The notes beneath the pieces are model-generated. The model ran no database searches. It saw nothing but the letters and a program-made list of their open reading frames with translations, and was not told the DNA's origin. The translations under genes were made by a program, and so were the position numbers. Of a stretch of 28,437 nucleotides of DNA, positions 13,861-20,550 are shown in pieces; position 1 is the stretch's first letter, and every line of letters begins with the position of its first letter. This DNA comes from CAYSFW01 sp050329935 (GTDB lineage Bacteria > Pseudomonadota > Gammaproteobacteria > UWMA-0217): assembly GCA_050329935.1 (NCBI GenBank), contig JBHJOI010000125.1, forward strand, positions 1-28,437, given 5' to 3'.

Positions 13861-15069
13861 TCACGCATAAACCGGCGCGAACGCCTTCTCCGGCTCTTCC
13901 ACCGGCCCGTTGTCTCCCCAATACGGCGAGAGTTTGCGCAGTTGCGCGATGATCTCGGGGACGACGGCGATGACGCGGTCGACCTCCGGCTCGGTGCTGT
14001 AGCGCGAGAGCGAGAAGCGGATGGTGCCGTGGGCGGCGGTGTAGGGGATGCCCATGGCGCGCATGACGTGGCTGGGTTCGAGCGAGCCCGAGGTGCAGGC
14101 GGAACCGGACGATGCGGCGATGCCGAATTTGTTGAGCAGCAGGAGGATGGCCTCGCCTTCGATGAACTCGAACGCGATGTTGCTGGTGTTCGGCAGGCGG
14201 TTGGCGACGTCGCCGGTGGCGAAGGCGCGTGGGACTTTAGCGAGGATGCCGGCTTCGAGCCTGTCGCGCAGGCGCTTGACCTCGGTGTTTTCGAAGGCCA
14301 TCGCGCTCAGCGCCTGTTCGGCGGCCTTGCCGAGCGCGACGATGGAAGCGGTGTTTTCGGTGCCGGCGCGACGTCCGCGTTCCTGGTGGCCGCCGCGCAG
14401 CAGCGGGCGGAAGCGCGCGCCGCGTCGGAGATACAGCACGCCCACGCCCTTCGGCGCGTGCAGCTTGTGGCCGGAGATCGAGAGCATGTCGATCGCGGTG
14501 TTTCTGAGGTCCATCGGAATCTTGCCGACCGCCTGCACGGCATCGGTGTGAAACATCACGCCAGCTGCGTGTCCCATCTCGGCCATTTCCACGACCGGGA
14601 ACAGGGTGCCGGTCTCGTTGTTCGCCCACATCACGGAGACGATGGCGACCCTGTCGGTCAGCAGCTTGCGGTACTCATCGAGATCGAGCCGGCCCTTCGT
14701 GTCCACCTTCAGGTAGTGGACCTTGTAGCCGTCCTTCTCGAGGTGCTGGCAGAGCGTGAGCACCGCCGGGTGCTCGATGGTCGTGGTGATCAGCTCTTTG
14801 CGATCGGGTTGCGCGCGCAGTGCCGAGAGGATCGCCGTCGAGTCCGACTCCGTGCCGCAGGAGGTGAAGATGATCTCCGAGTCGTGCTCGGCGCCGAGCA
14901 GCGCCTGCACCTGCATCCGCGCCTTCTTGATGGCGAGCCCGACCTTGTTGCCGAAGCTGTGCATCGAGGACGGATTGCCGAACTGCTCGGTGAAGAACGG
15001 CAGCATTTCCTCCACCACCGCGGGATCGACGCGGGTGGTGGCGTTGTTGTCGAGGTAGATGCCTTCCAT
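13861..15069 (-). CDS. nifS: Cysteine desulfurase NifS
   Basis: NifS takes sulfur from cysteine and passes it to NifU for nitrogenase Fe-S clusters. From the ATG at 15067-15069 (preceded by GAGGA) it is 402 residues, the same as Azotobacter NifS. The PLP lysine is K202 in SGHKLHAPKG. The persulfide cysteine is C325 in SSGSACTSGSLEPSHVMRAM. The N-terminus is MEGIYLDNNATTRVDPAVVE. An upstream TTG at 15084 would overlap nifU and is less likely. It is the third gene of iscA-nifU-nifS; nifV, which usually follows, has been separated by the accessory island. Confidence 0.98.
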   Translation of the reverse strand: MEGIYLDNNATTRVDPAVVEEMLPFFTEQFGNPSSMHSFGNKVGLAIKKARMQVQALLGAEHDSEIIFTSCGTESDSTAILSALRAQPDRKELITTTIEHPAVLTLCQHLEKDGYKVHYLKVDTKGRLDLDEYRKLLTDRVAIVSVMWANNETGTLFPVVEMAEMGHAAGVMFHTDAVQAVGKIPMDLRNTAIDMLSISGHKLHAPKGVGVLYLRRGARFRPLLRGGHQERGRRAGTENTASIVALGKAAEQALSAMAFENTEVKRLRDRLEAGILAKVPRAFATGDVANRLPNTSNIAFEFIEGEAILLLLNKFGIAASSGSACTSGSLEPSHVMRAMGIPYTAAHGTIRFSLSRYSTEPEVDRVIAVVPEIIAQLRKLSPYWGDNGPVEEPEKAFAPVYA

Positions 15070-15080
15070 TTTCCCAATCC

Positions 15081-15974
15081 TCAAACGTGGCTGGTCGCGC
15101 GGGCCAGCGACCCGGTGCGCGTCGGCACGACCTTGATGAATTCGCCCAGGTCTTCCATCAGGCGCTGTTGCACGCCTTGCAAGGTCAGCGCCTCGAGCTG
15201 ACAGCCCGCGCAGGCGCCGGTCATGTTCACGTAAACCGTCTTGCCATCGACATCGACGAGTTCGATATCGCCGTGGTCGCGCTGCAGCTGCGGGCGCACC
15301 GACTCCAGCACCCTCTCGATGCGGCGGATACGTTGCAGGTTGTTCATCTTCGCTGGCTTTTTTTCCTCCTTGAGCTGCACCGGCACGGCGCTGAAGGTCT
15401 CGCCGCGCTCGGCCATCACCTTGACCAGGATTTCCTCGATGCCTTCATGGCAAGCCGCGCAGCCGCCACCGGCCTTCGTGTAATTGATCACGTCCTCGAC
15501 GGTCGAGAGCTGGTTCGCGCGGATCGTGTCCTCGATCAGCACCGCGTCCACCGCGAAGCACTTGCACACCAGCGCGCCTTCCTCGTGGTCGTCCTTCCAC
15601 TCCTCGCCGCGATAGTTCGCGATCGCCGCCTGCAGCGCCTCTCGCCCCATCACCGAACAGTGCATCTTCTCCGGCGGCAGGCCGTCGAGATAGTCGGCGA
15701 TGTCCTGGTTGCTCACCTTCAGCGCGTCGTCGAGCTTCATGCCCTTGATGATCTCGGTCAGCGCCGAGCTGGAAGCGATCGCCGAGCCGCAACCGAAGGT
15801 TTGGAAGCTCGCGTCCAGGATCGTGTCGTTTTCGGGATCGACCTTCAGCATCAACCGCAGCGCATCGCCGCAGGAGATGGAACCGACATCGCCAACCCCG
15901 TTCGCGCCGTCCAGCGTGCCGGCGTTACGCGGGCTGAAGAAATGTTCTTTGACCTTCTCTGAGTAGTCCCACAT
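15081..15974 (-). CDS. nifU: NifU, modular Fe-S cluster scaffold
   Basis: NifU assembles [2Fe-2S] and [4Fe-4S] clusters for nitrogenase. The 297-residue protein has three modules. The IscU-like domain carries C35, C62 and C106. The central [2Fe-2S] domain carries C137, C139, C172 and C175 (VCKCF and GGGCAACHEGIEE). The C-terminal Nfu domain has CxxC at C255/C258 (TGACAGCQLEALTLQ). Cysteine numbering matches Azotobacter NifU. The start is the ATG giving MWDYSEKVKEHFF, 10 nt after the iscA stop; a longer reading upstream would overlap iscA. It ends 11 nt before nifS. Confidence 0.98.
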   Translation of the reverse strand: MWDYSEKVKEHFFSPRNAGTLDGANGVGDVGSISCGDALRLMLKVDPENDTILDASFQTFGCGSAIASSSALTEIIKGMKLDDALKVSNQDIADYLDGLPPEKMHCSVMGREALQAAIANYRGEEWKDDHEEGALVCKCFAVDAVLIEDTIRANQLSTVEDVINYTKAGGGCAACHEGIEEILVKVMAERGETFSAVPVQLKEEKKPAKMNNLQRIRRIERVLESVRPQLQRDHGDIELVDVDGKTVYVNMTGACAGCQLEALTLQGVQQRLMEDLGEFIKVVPTRTGSLARATSHV

Positions 15975-15984
15975 GGCCGTGCCC

Positions 15985-16308
15985 TCAAGCAGCGAACGAA
16001 GAGCCGCACGCGCAAGTCGCCTGCGCATTCGGGTTTTCGAACTTGAAACCGGAGCCGTTCAGGCTGTCGACGAAATCCACCGTTACACCTTCCAGCAGGG
16101 GCGCGGATAACGGATCGACCAGCAACTTGACCGTGCCGAACTCAACGACAACATCGTCCTCGCCAGCCGCTTCCTCCAGCGACATCCCGTACTGGAACCC
16201 GGAGCAGCCGCCTCCGGAGATCGCGATGCGCAAACCGACGACCGGAGCGTCAGCGCCCTTGATGAATTTCTCTACCGCGGAAATGGCTTTGGGGGTCAAA
16301 GTAATCAT
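15985..16308 (-). CDS. iscA: Nif-type IscA (HesB-like A-type Fe-S carrier)
   Basis: This A-type carrier of 107 residues binds iron or Fe-S clusters for delivery to nitrogenase targets. The three conserved cysteines are C35 (SGGGCSGFQYGM), C99 and C101 (ATCACGSSF). It is the first gene of iscA-nifU-nifS, the same order as in Azotobacter. The sigma54 element lies 43-58 bp upstream of the ATG, so it is under NifA control rather than being part of a housekeeping isc operon. Confidence 0.96.
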   Translation of the reverse strand: MITLTPKAISAVEKFIKGADAPVVGLRIAISGGGCSGFQYGMSLEEAAGEDDVVVEFGTVKLLVDPLSAPLLEGVTVDFVDSLNGSGFKFENPNAQATCACGSSFAA

Positions 16309-16351
16309 GTCGTCGCCTCTCGGTTGCGTTGGCTGTCAATGACCAACTCTG

Positions 16352-16367
16352 AGCAAGGCGTGTGCCA
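16352..16367 (-). promoter_or_regulatory. Sigma54 (-24/-12) promoter of iscA-nifU-nifS
   Basis: Minus strand TGGCAC-ACGCC-TTGCT matches the consensus apart from the last base. It lies 43 bp upstream of the iscA ATG. A near-match to the IHF consensus (CACCCTATTGATT, 16384-16396) lies between it and the NifA site. Confidence 0.88.
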
Positions 16368-16461
16368 TGCGGCGAGCGAACATCACCCTATTGATTTGAC
16401 TGAAGTTATCCTACGCGAGAACGCACCCCGTGCTGTTGGTTGGCGGACCCGCGGCGCTGCT

Positions 16462-16477
16462 TGTAGCGTTTGTGACA
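16462..16477. promoter_or_regulatory. NifA upstream activator site for iscA-nifUS
   Basis: TGT-AGCGTTTGTG-ACA fits TGT-N10-ACA exactly and is centred about 100 bp upstream of the -24 element, the same spacing as at nifV. Confidence 0.8.
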
Positions 16478-16617
16478 ACGGCATGCTGCCGCATTTCGCT
16501 CGATGCGCCGAAACCCAGCCCGTTTACGGATTCTTTACGCCGATAGCGAAGCTCTATGCGCCGCTTTTACTCCCGCACGGCTACGATCGAGCCAATGAAG
16601 AAGCCGGAGGATGCGCG

Positions 16618-16710
16618 ATGGATATTGGCTTTGTATTGTTAATCGCCCTGTTGGGCACACTCACCCTTGGGTTGATTCACGGTCTTGAGCGACTCGGGAG
16701 GCAGTCATGA
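16618..16710 (+). CDS. Small membrane protein upstream of kdpF remnant
   Basis: This 30-residue reading, MDIGFVLLIALLGTLTLGLI then HGLERLGRQS, is a single hydrophobic helix with a charged end. A Shine-Dalgarno-like GGAGGA lies just upstream, and its stop overlaps the kdpF start (ATGA). I recall that short one-helix ORFs of this kind precede kdpF in many proteobacterial kdp operons. With kdpA broken, it probably has no remaining function. Confidence 0.55.
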   Translation: MDIGFVLLIALLGTLTLGLIHGLERLGRQS

Positions 16711-16960
16711 ACCTCATCTACCTTGTCGCCGGTGTGGTCACGATCGGTCTGTTGATCTACCTCGTGCTCGCCTTGTTAAAACCGGAGCGGTTCCGATGGA
16801 CACCTTCGGGCTGTTGCAGATTCTCGTCTATCTGGTCGTCCTGCTGGCGCTGGTCAAGCCCATGGGCGCGTATATGGCGTTGGTTTACGAAGGCAAGCCG
16901 CCCGCGTTCGCGCGGTGGATGACGCCGCTGGAAAATCTTGTTTACCGGGCGTGCGGGGCA
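16707..16960 (+). pseudogene. kdpA: kdpF-kdpA remnant: kdpF stop lost, kdpA truncated
   Basis: The K+-transporting Kdp ATPase subunits are recognisable but broken. KdpF reads MNLIYLVAGVVTIGLLIYLV then LALLKPERF and should stop after codon 29. Codon 30 is CGA instead of the TGA that would overlap the kdpA ATG (16796-16798) as TGATG. KdpA starts MDTFGLLQILVYLVVLLALV, then KPMGAYMALVYEGKP and ENLVYRACG. It loses similarity near 16960 after about 54 of ~560-600 residues. No kdpB, kdpC, kdpD or kdpE follows; the next gene is the end of a nif operon on the other strand. The 16960-17069 stretch is unassigned scar sequence. Confidence 0.85.
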
Positions 16961-17069
16961 TGGGCTACCGGCTGGAACGAGGGCAGTGCTGGACATACCC
17001 TGAAACGGGCAACCTGGCGTACTCGGCGACTGCGCTGCGCGTCCCGAGCCAAACGGGTCGCCGGTCGCT

Positions 17070-17348
17070 TCAGGCTGGCTCGGGCCCGTACTCGATCTCC
17101 TCCGGCAAACAACCCACCGGCGCGGAGAGCGTGCCGTCGGCGCCGCTCTCGAAGCGTACGAGGTAGATTTCCAGGGCGGGATCGGCCTCGGAGTAGCCGA
17201 CGTTCACGACGACGCCGCGCGTGCCGGCGGCGGCCAGCAGTTCGCCGGGTTCGAGCCCGGGAATGGCGCTCTCGCCGGTCTCCTCGATCGCGTCGTTGTG
17301 CAGATCCTGCGCGGCGAACACGAGGTCGCCCATTTGATATCGGCTCAT
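17070..17348 (-). CDS. nifZ: Second NifZ-family protein (short form)
   Basis: This 92-residue protein has one NifZ domain: MSRYQMGDLVFAAQDLHNDA then GTRGVVVNVGYSEADPALEI and YLVRFESGADG. It is shorter than the canonical NifZ at 6281-6748, which has two halves, and resembles the N-terminal repeat only. It is the last gene of the nifN operon, starting 7 nt after the preceding unknown gene. It may act on a different step or partner of MoFe protein maturation; that is inference. Confidence 0.85.
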   Translation of the reverse strand: MSRYQMGDLVFAAQDLHNDAIEETGESAIPGLEPGELLAAAGTRGVVVNVGYSEADPALEIYLVRFESGADGTLSAPVGCLPEEIEYGPEPA

Positions 17349-17355
17349 CTAAACC

Positions 17356-17790
17356 TCATCCAAGCACGGTTTCATAGGCCCGCCGCAACAGCGCTAGCTC
17401 GACGGGGGTGCAGCCGCGCGCCTCGGTGATGGCGATGAACCGCGCGCCATGCGCCTCGGCGACGGCGAACGGCGGATCGATCGCGGTGAAGTACGCGAGC
17501 CGGATTTCGACGTCACCGTCGGGCGTCTCGACCGAGGCGCGAAACTCCGGCTCTAGCTTCAGGCTGCCCTCGGGCAGATCGAGCTGAGTTTCAGCGGCAA
17601 GCAGGTATCGAGCGGGGTGGTGAACGGCAGCGGGCGCGGGTGACGGATCGTCGCGCACGCTGGCGAGCGCTGGCAAAGGCGCGAACGCCAACGCCCCGTG
17701 GGCAAAGCGCAGAAAGCGCAGGCGCGCGCTGGTGCTCTGCTTGTGCGCCAGCAACAGGCGCAGACCGTCGGGAATCGCGTGCGCCGCCAT
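17356..17790 (-). CDS. Nif-operon protein of unknown function (144 residues)
   Basis: I do not recognise this family. The protein starts MAAHAIPDGLRLLLAHKQST and has an alanine/proline-rich middle. Its C-terminal half is predicted alpha/beta: EFRASVETPDGDVEIRLAYF, then AIDPPFAVAEAHGARFIAIT and EARGCTPVELALLRRAYETV. One cysteine is present near the end; there is no signal peptide or membrane helix. The ATG lies 2 nt after the previous stop, so the genes are tightly coupled. It is flanked by another unknown gene and the short nifZ, and should be expressed from the nifN sigma54 promoter. Confidence 0.82.
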   Translation of the reverse strand: MAAHAIPDGLRLLLAHKQSTSARLRFLRFAHGALAFAPLPALASVRDDPSPAPAAVHHPARYLLAAETQLDLPEGSLKLEPEFRASVETPDGDVEIRLAYFTAIDPPFAVAEAHGARFIAITEARGCTPVELALLRRAYETVLG

Positions 17791-17792
17791 GG

Positions 17793-18182
17793 TCACACGG
17801 CGGGCAGCAGACGCGGTTCGGACTTCACGCCGCCGTCTCGGCCCCAGGCGGTAACCGCCTCGACGAACCAGCGGGGGTCGCGCGGATGCGGCACGCACAC
17901 GTCGAATTCGGCGTAGTAACTCCCGTCGGTATTGAACAAGAGCTGCCCTTTGCGATAACCCATCGCGTCGTGCCAGATGCCTTCGTAGCCCCGCTCGCCA
18001 CTCGACGGATCGACGTTGACCGAGAATGTCGCGTGATAGAGGTTGAGGTCGAGCGCGGCCGCTTGCGGCGCGACGCGTGCCGCTTCGCGGCCGATCGCCG
18101 ACAACAGCAGCTCGGCGGCGTCGACGAGTTCGCTCGGTAGCGTGACGGCCTCGGCGCTCGGGCGCAGGTACTTACCAGACAT
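17793..18182 (-). CDS. Nif-operon protein of unknown function (129 residues)
   Basis: I do not recognise a named family. The sequence starts MSGKYLRPSAEAVTLPSELV and includes LDLNLYHATFSVNVDPSSGE, then GYEGIWHDAMGYRKGQLLFN and TDGSYYAEFDVCVPHPRDPR. It is rich in aromatic and acidic residues with a single cysteine, and looks soluble. Its start overlaps the end of the [2Fe-2S] ferredoxin gene by 11 nt, and the next gene starts 2 nt after its stop. That tight coupling suggests a functional link with the ferredoxin and its unknown neighbour. Confidence 0.85.
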   Translation of the reverse strand: MSGKYLRPSAEAVTLPSELVDAAELLLSAIGREAARVAPQAAALDLNLYHATFSVNVDPSSGERGYEGIWHDAMGYRKGQLLFNTDGSYYAEFDVCVPHPRDPRWFVEAVTAWGRDGGVKSEPRLLPAV

Positions 18183-18495
18183 CGGCCGGCACCTTGAGCC
18201 GCTCCACCGGAACGCCGCCCATCAGGTGTTCGTCGAAGATCGCGCCGACGTCCTCGCGGCTCACGCTGCCGTAGAACACCCCTTCGGGGTAGACCAGTAC
18301 GTTCGGCCCCGATCCGCAGGGGCCCAGGCAGCCCGTGGAGGTGACGGCGACCTTGTCGAAGCACTGGCGCTTCTGGAGCTGTTGATAGAACTCGTCGACG
18401 ACCTCGGCGCAGTTGCGCGCCCCGCAGGAACCGCGCGGGTGCCCGGGCGGACGCGATTGCGCGCAGACGAGTACATGTTTCTCAGGTCTTGGCAT
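18172..18495 (-). CDS. Thioredoxin-like [2Fe-2S] ferredoxin, Shethna I type
   Basis: This 107-residue protein resembles Azotobacter FeS protein I, a thioredoxin-fold [2Fe-2S] ferredoxin found in nif clusters. The likely cluster ligands are C11, C24, C56 and C60, in VCAQSRPPGHPRGSCGARN and TSTGCLGPCGSGPNVLVYP. Two further cysteines (C29, C45) are not family-wide. It would carry electrons to a nif-related partner or serve in Fe-S maturation. It follows fdxB by 11 nt and overlaps the downstream unknown gene by 11 nt. Confidence 0.95.
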   Translation of the reverse strand: MPRPEKHVLVCAQSRPPGHPRGSCGARNCAEVVDEFYQQLQKRQCFDKVAVTSTGCLGPCGSGPNVLVYPEGVFYGSVSREDVGAIFDEHLMGGVPVERLKVPADVW

Positions 18496-18506
18496 GGTCT
18501 TGTTCC

Positions 18507-18797
18507 TCAGGCGCCGATCGGCAGGGCCGAGTGTGTGTGACAGGCCTTCGGACAGACGCGCCCACAGGCGCCGCAGCCGATGCAGTCCATCGCGTTGCTG
18601 ATCGACATGACGCTCATCTGATCCTCGTCGAGATCCTCATCGAGCTCGTCCGGCTCGCGGTCGACCAGCTCGAAGACGTTGCGCGGGCATACCTTGTAGC
18701 AGCGGCCGCAGCCGATGCAGGTCTTCTGGTTGATGTCGACCACGAAGGTCGGCGTCCAGGCCGCCCCGCCACGGGTAAACGCGGTGTAGGGTTCCAC
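18507..18797 (-). CDS. fdxB: FdxB, nif-specific ferredoxin III (2[4Fe-4S])
   Basis: The 96-residue protein carries two [4Fe-4S] motifs: C27/C30/C33/C37-P (CIGCGRCYKVCP) and C72/C75/C78/C82-P (CIGCGACGRVCP). They are separated by an acidic linker (DREPDELDEDLDEDQ) typical of ferredoxin III. The opening FTRGGAAWTPTFVVDINQ also fits this family. It is a candidate electron carrier for nitrogenase or for FeMo-cofactor synthesis. The start is GTG, 4 nt after the preceding gene with a GGGGG stretch as ribosome site. Confidence 0.95.
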   Translation of the reverse strand: MEPYTAFTRGGAAWTPTFVVDINQKTCIGCGRCYKVCPRNVFELVDREPDELDEDLDEDQMSVMSISNAMDCIGCGACGRVCPKACHTHSALPIGA

Positions 18798-18801
18798 GGC
18801 G

Positions 18802-19014
18802 TCAGCCCCCCGCCTGCGCGGCGCTTAGTCTCTGGGTCGCGTCGGCCCAGGCCTTGCACGCGTCGTAGGTCGAATGCGCAATGCCGGGGATTTCCTCGTA
18901 CGCGGCCGGCAACCGGTCCTCGACGAGGTCGTGCAGTTGCGAGGCCCACTCGCTCGCAAGCCGCTTGAGTTTCTTGACCTCCTTGTCGAGGTCCTTGAGT
19001 TCGGATTCGGTCAT
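18802..19014 (-). CDS. CCE_0567-family nif-associated small helical protein
   Basis: This 70-residue protein starts MTESELKDLDKEVKKLKRLA then SEWASQLHDLVEDRLPAAYE and EIPGIAHSTYDACKAWADAT. It is two long helices, an antiparallel hairpin like the family structure, which has been described as metal-binding. The family occurs almost only next to nifX and the DUF269 gene, as here. It sits 22 nt after DUF269 and 4 nt before fdxB. Its molecular role is not established. Confidence 0.88.
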   Translation of the reverse strand: MTESELKDLDKEVKKLKRLASEWASQLHDLVEDRLPAAYEEIPGIAHSTYDACKAWADATQRLSAAQAGG

Positions 19015-19036
19015 GTCACGCTCCTCATCGTCCGGG

Positions 19037-19504
19037 TTACAGTCCCGCCACGTCGGGGTATTTGCCGATGATCTCCAGCGCGACGGACAGCAGCTTGTCG
19101 CCCTCGTCCTTCATCTTCGAGAAGCTCTCGAAGCCGAAGCGATGCACGTCGCGCAGTGTCCGGTCCATGACCACCAGCTTGCCGACGGTGATGATGGCGC
19201 GGCCGAAACCCTCGTGAGACAGATTGACCATCGGCACCGCCATCAGCCCGCATTCCTGCTCGATGAGGCTCGCGATGGCGTTGTAGAACACCTTGACCCG
19301 CGCCATCGTCTCCTCGTCCGGGTCGCCGATCACCGGGATTTGCCGGCGCTGGCCCTTACTTACAACGAAGAGGGCGAGGACGCGCTCGGGCGACCAACCG
19401 TCGTAGGTGCCGTAGCTGTCGATGCCGCGCATCTGGCGAACCATCTCCTGCATATAGGCGCTGGTGAAAAGCGGATCGGCTTCCGCGAGGGCGGCTGAAG
19501 TCAT
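19037..19504 (-). CDS. NifX-associated protein (DUF269)
   Basis: The 155-residue protein is the DUF269 family member that follows nifX in most nif clusters. Recognisable stretches are ALAEADPLFTSAYMQEMVRQ, RGIDSYGTYDGWSPERVLAL, INLSHEGFGRAII-type sequence (here MVNLSHEGFGRAIITVGKLV), and a C-terminus ending IGKYPDVAGL. Its start overlaps the stop of the RseC-like gene (ATGA), so the two are translationally coupled. Function is unknown; a role in FeMo-cofactor handling is commonly assumed. Confidence 0.94.
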   Translation of the reverse strand: MTSAALAEADPLFTSAYMQEMVRQMRGIDSYGTYDGWSPERVLALFVVSKGQRRQIPVIGDPDEETMARVKVFYNAIASLIEQECGLMAVPMVNLSHEGFGRAIITVGKLVVMDRTLRDVHRFGFESFSKMKDEGDKLLSVALEIIGKYPDVAGL

Positions 19505-20115
19505 GAAGTTTCTCCGTGGGTCGTTGAATCAAGGCCAGCGCGCAGCTTGATAAAGCTCGCGCGCGAGAAAATTCGAGCGATGCCAAGTCCGGCGCCAATG
19601 CCGAGTACCGCTGCAAGCGCGGCAACGCGGTCGTCACCGGATAGCAAACTCGCGACCGTGGCGGCGCCGAGCGCGAGCGTGGCTGGCACCACATAAGCCA
19701 GCAAGGCGGCATGAAGCAGGCCGTTTTCGGACAGTTCGAGGACAACCTCATCGCCCGCGCGCACGGTGAGCTGCGTCGCCAACGCGATAGGCGCGCGGCG
19801 GCGCGAGAACAACCTTCCCAACGCCGAGACACCGCACCGCGACTGGACGCCGCACGCGGCGCAGCCACCCTCGTTCGACGGTTCGACCCAGACGACACCG
19901 GGGGCGGCGTGCTGGATGCGGACGCGCTTCTCGACCGTGCGGCGCGAGTGCAGGTTTGATTGGAATGGCTGCTGTTCGGCGAGCGACGGCGCCCTCGTCC
20001 CCAACCTCTTTCCGTTAAGGAAAAGGCCATCATCGACCTCGCGCTCCGGGAGCAGGTCCGGGGACGGGGGAATAGCCGCCCCGGTTTTCGGTTCGCTGCC
20101 GAGATACGTCGTCAT
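19501..20115 (-). CDS. RseC/MucC-like membrane protein inside the nif operon
   Basis: The 204-residue protein has an RseC core: a cysteine cluster C85-x2-C88-x5-C94 (GGCAACGVQSRCGVSALGRL), a beta segment (LTVRAGDEVVLELSENGLLH) and two membrane helices (about residues 134-158 and 163-183). RseC proteins accompany the SoxR-reducing Rsx/Rnf electron-transfer complex. The gene is unusual in the nifX-DUF269 interval. It overlaps nifX (ATGA, stop at 20112-20114) and DUF269 (ATGA), so it is embedded in the operon. About 60 N-terminal residues precede the RseC core and are not typical of the family. No better start is seen. Confidence 0.85.
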   Translation of the reverse strand: MTTYLGSEPKTGAAIPPSPDLLPEREVDDGLFLNGKRLGTRAPSLAEQQPFQSNLHSRRTVEKRVRIQHAAPGVVWVEPSNEGGCAACGVQSRCGVSALGRLFSRRRAPIALATQLTVRAGDEVVLELSENGLLHAALLAYVVPATLALGAATVASLLSGDDRVAALAAVLGIGAGLGIARIFSRASFIKLRAGLDSTTHGETS

Positions 20116-20534
20116 TCGTCCCACCCCTCCTCGGCCATCGAGGCGAAGCGCGCGCCGTTGGTGTGCTGGCGCTTGAGGTACTTGGCCATCCACGGCGGCG
20201 GGTCGAGCAGCAGGTTGGCGCGTAGCCCCAGCAGCACGGTCTCGATGCTCGTGCCCTCTTCCACCTTGAGCGGCTGGATGCCCTTCGCGAGCAACTGTTG
20301 CACCGCGGAAGCGCCGACCGCGTTGCAGTAGACACCAGCACAGCCGTCGAGCAATGCGATCTTGCCGGCAAGTTTGCCTTCGTGGCCGTCCATCGCGGTC
20401 TCCATGAATTCGGCAATCTCGACCAACCGCGCGCCGTCCTCTGCGACCTCGAAGATCGCGAAGGCCTCGGCGGCGCCGAAATGCTGATCGACGACCTTCC
20501 GATCGGTGGTAGCAAAGGCGATCTTTACGCTCAT
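20112..20534 (-). CDS. nifX: NifX, FeMo-cofactor precursor carrier
   Basis: NifX binds NifB-co and the VK cluster and passes them to NifEN. The 140-residue protein begins MSVKIAFATTDRKVVDQHFG then AAEAFAIFEVAEDGARLVEI, the NifX/NifB C-terminal fold. It continues LLDGCAGVYCNAVGASAVQQ and ends with the typical NifX tail DPPPWMAKYLKR. The ATG at 20534 has GAGGAG upstream and follows nifN by 16 nt; the longer in-frame opening would overlap nifN. It is coupled to the RseC-like gene by an ATGA overlap. Confidence 0.97.
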   Translation of the reverse strand: MSVKIAFATTDRKVVDQHFGAAEAFAIFEVAEDGARLVEIAEFMETAMDGHEGKLAGKIALLDGCAGVYCNAVGASAVQQLLAKGIQPLKVEEGTSIETVLLGLRANLLLDPPPWMAKYLKRQHTNGARFASMAEEGWDE

Positions 20535-20550
20535 CGGAGCCTCCTCGAAT

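Noticed and set aside
13942..15201. Long plus-strand open frame opposite nifS/nifU (419 codons)
   Set aside because: It has shadow composition with no family resemblance, while the opposite strand encodes full-length NifS and NifU.
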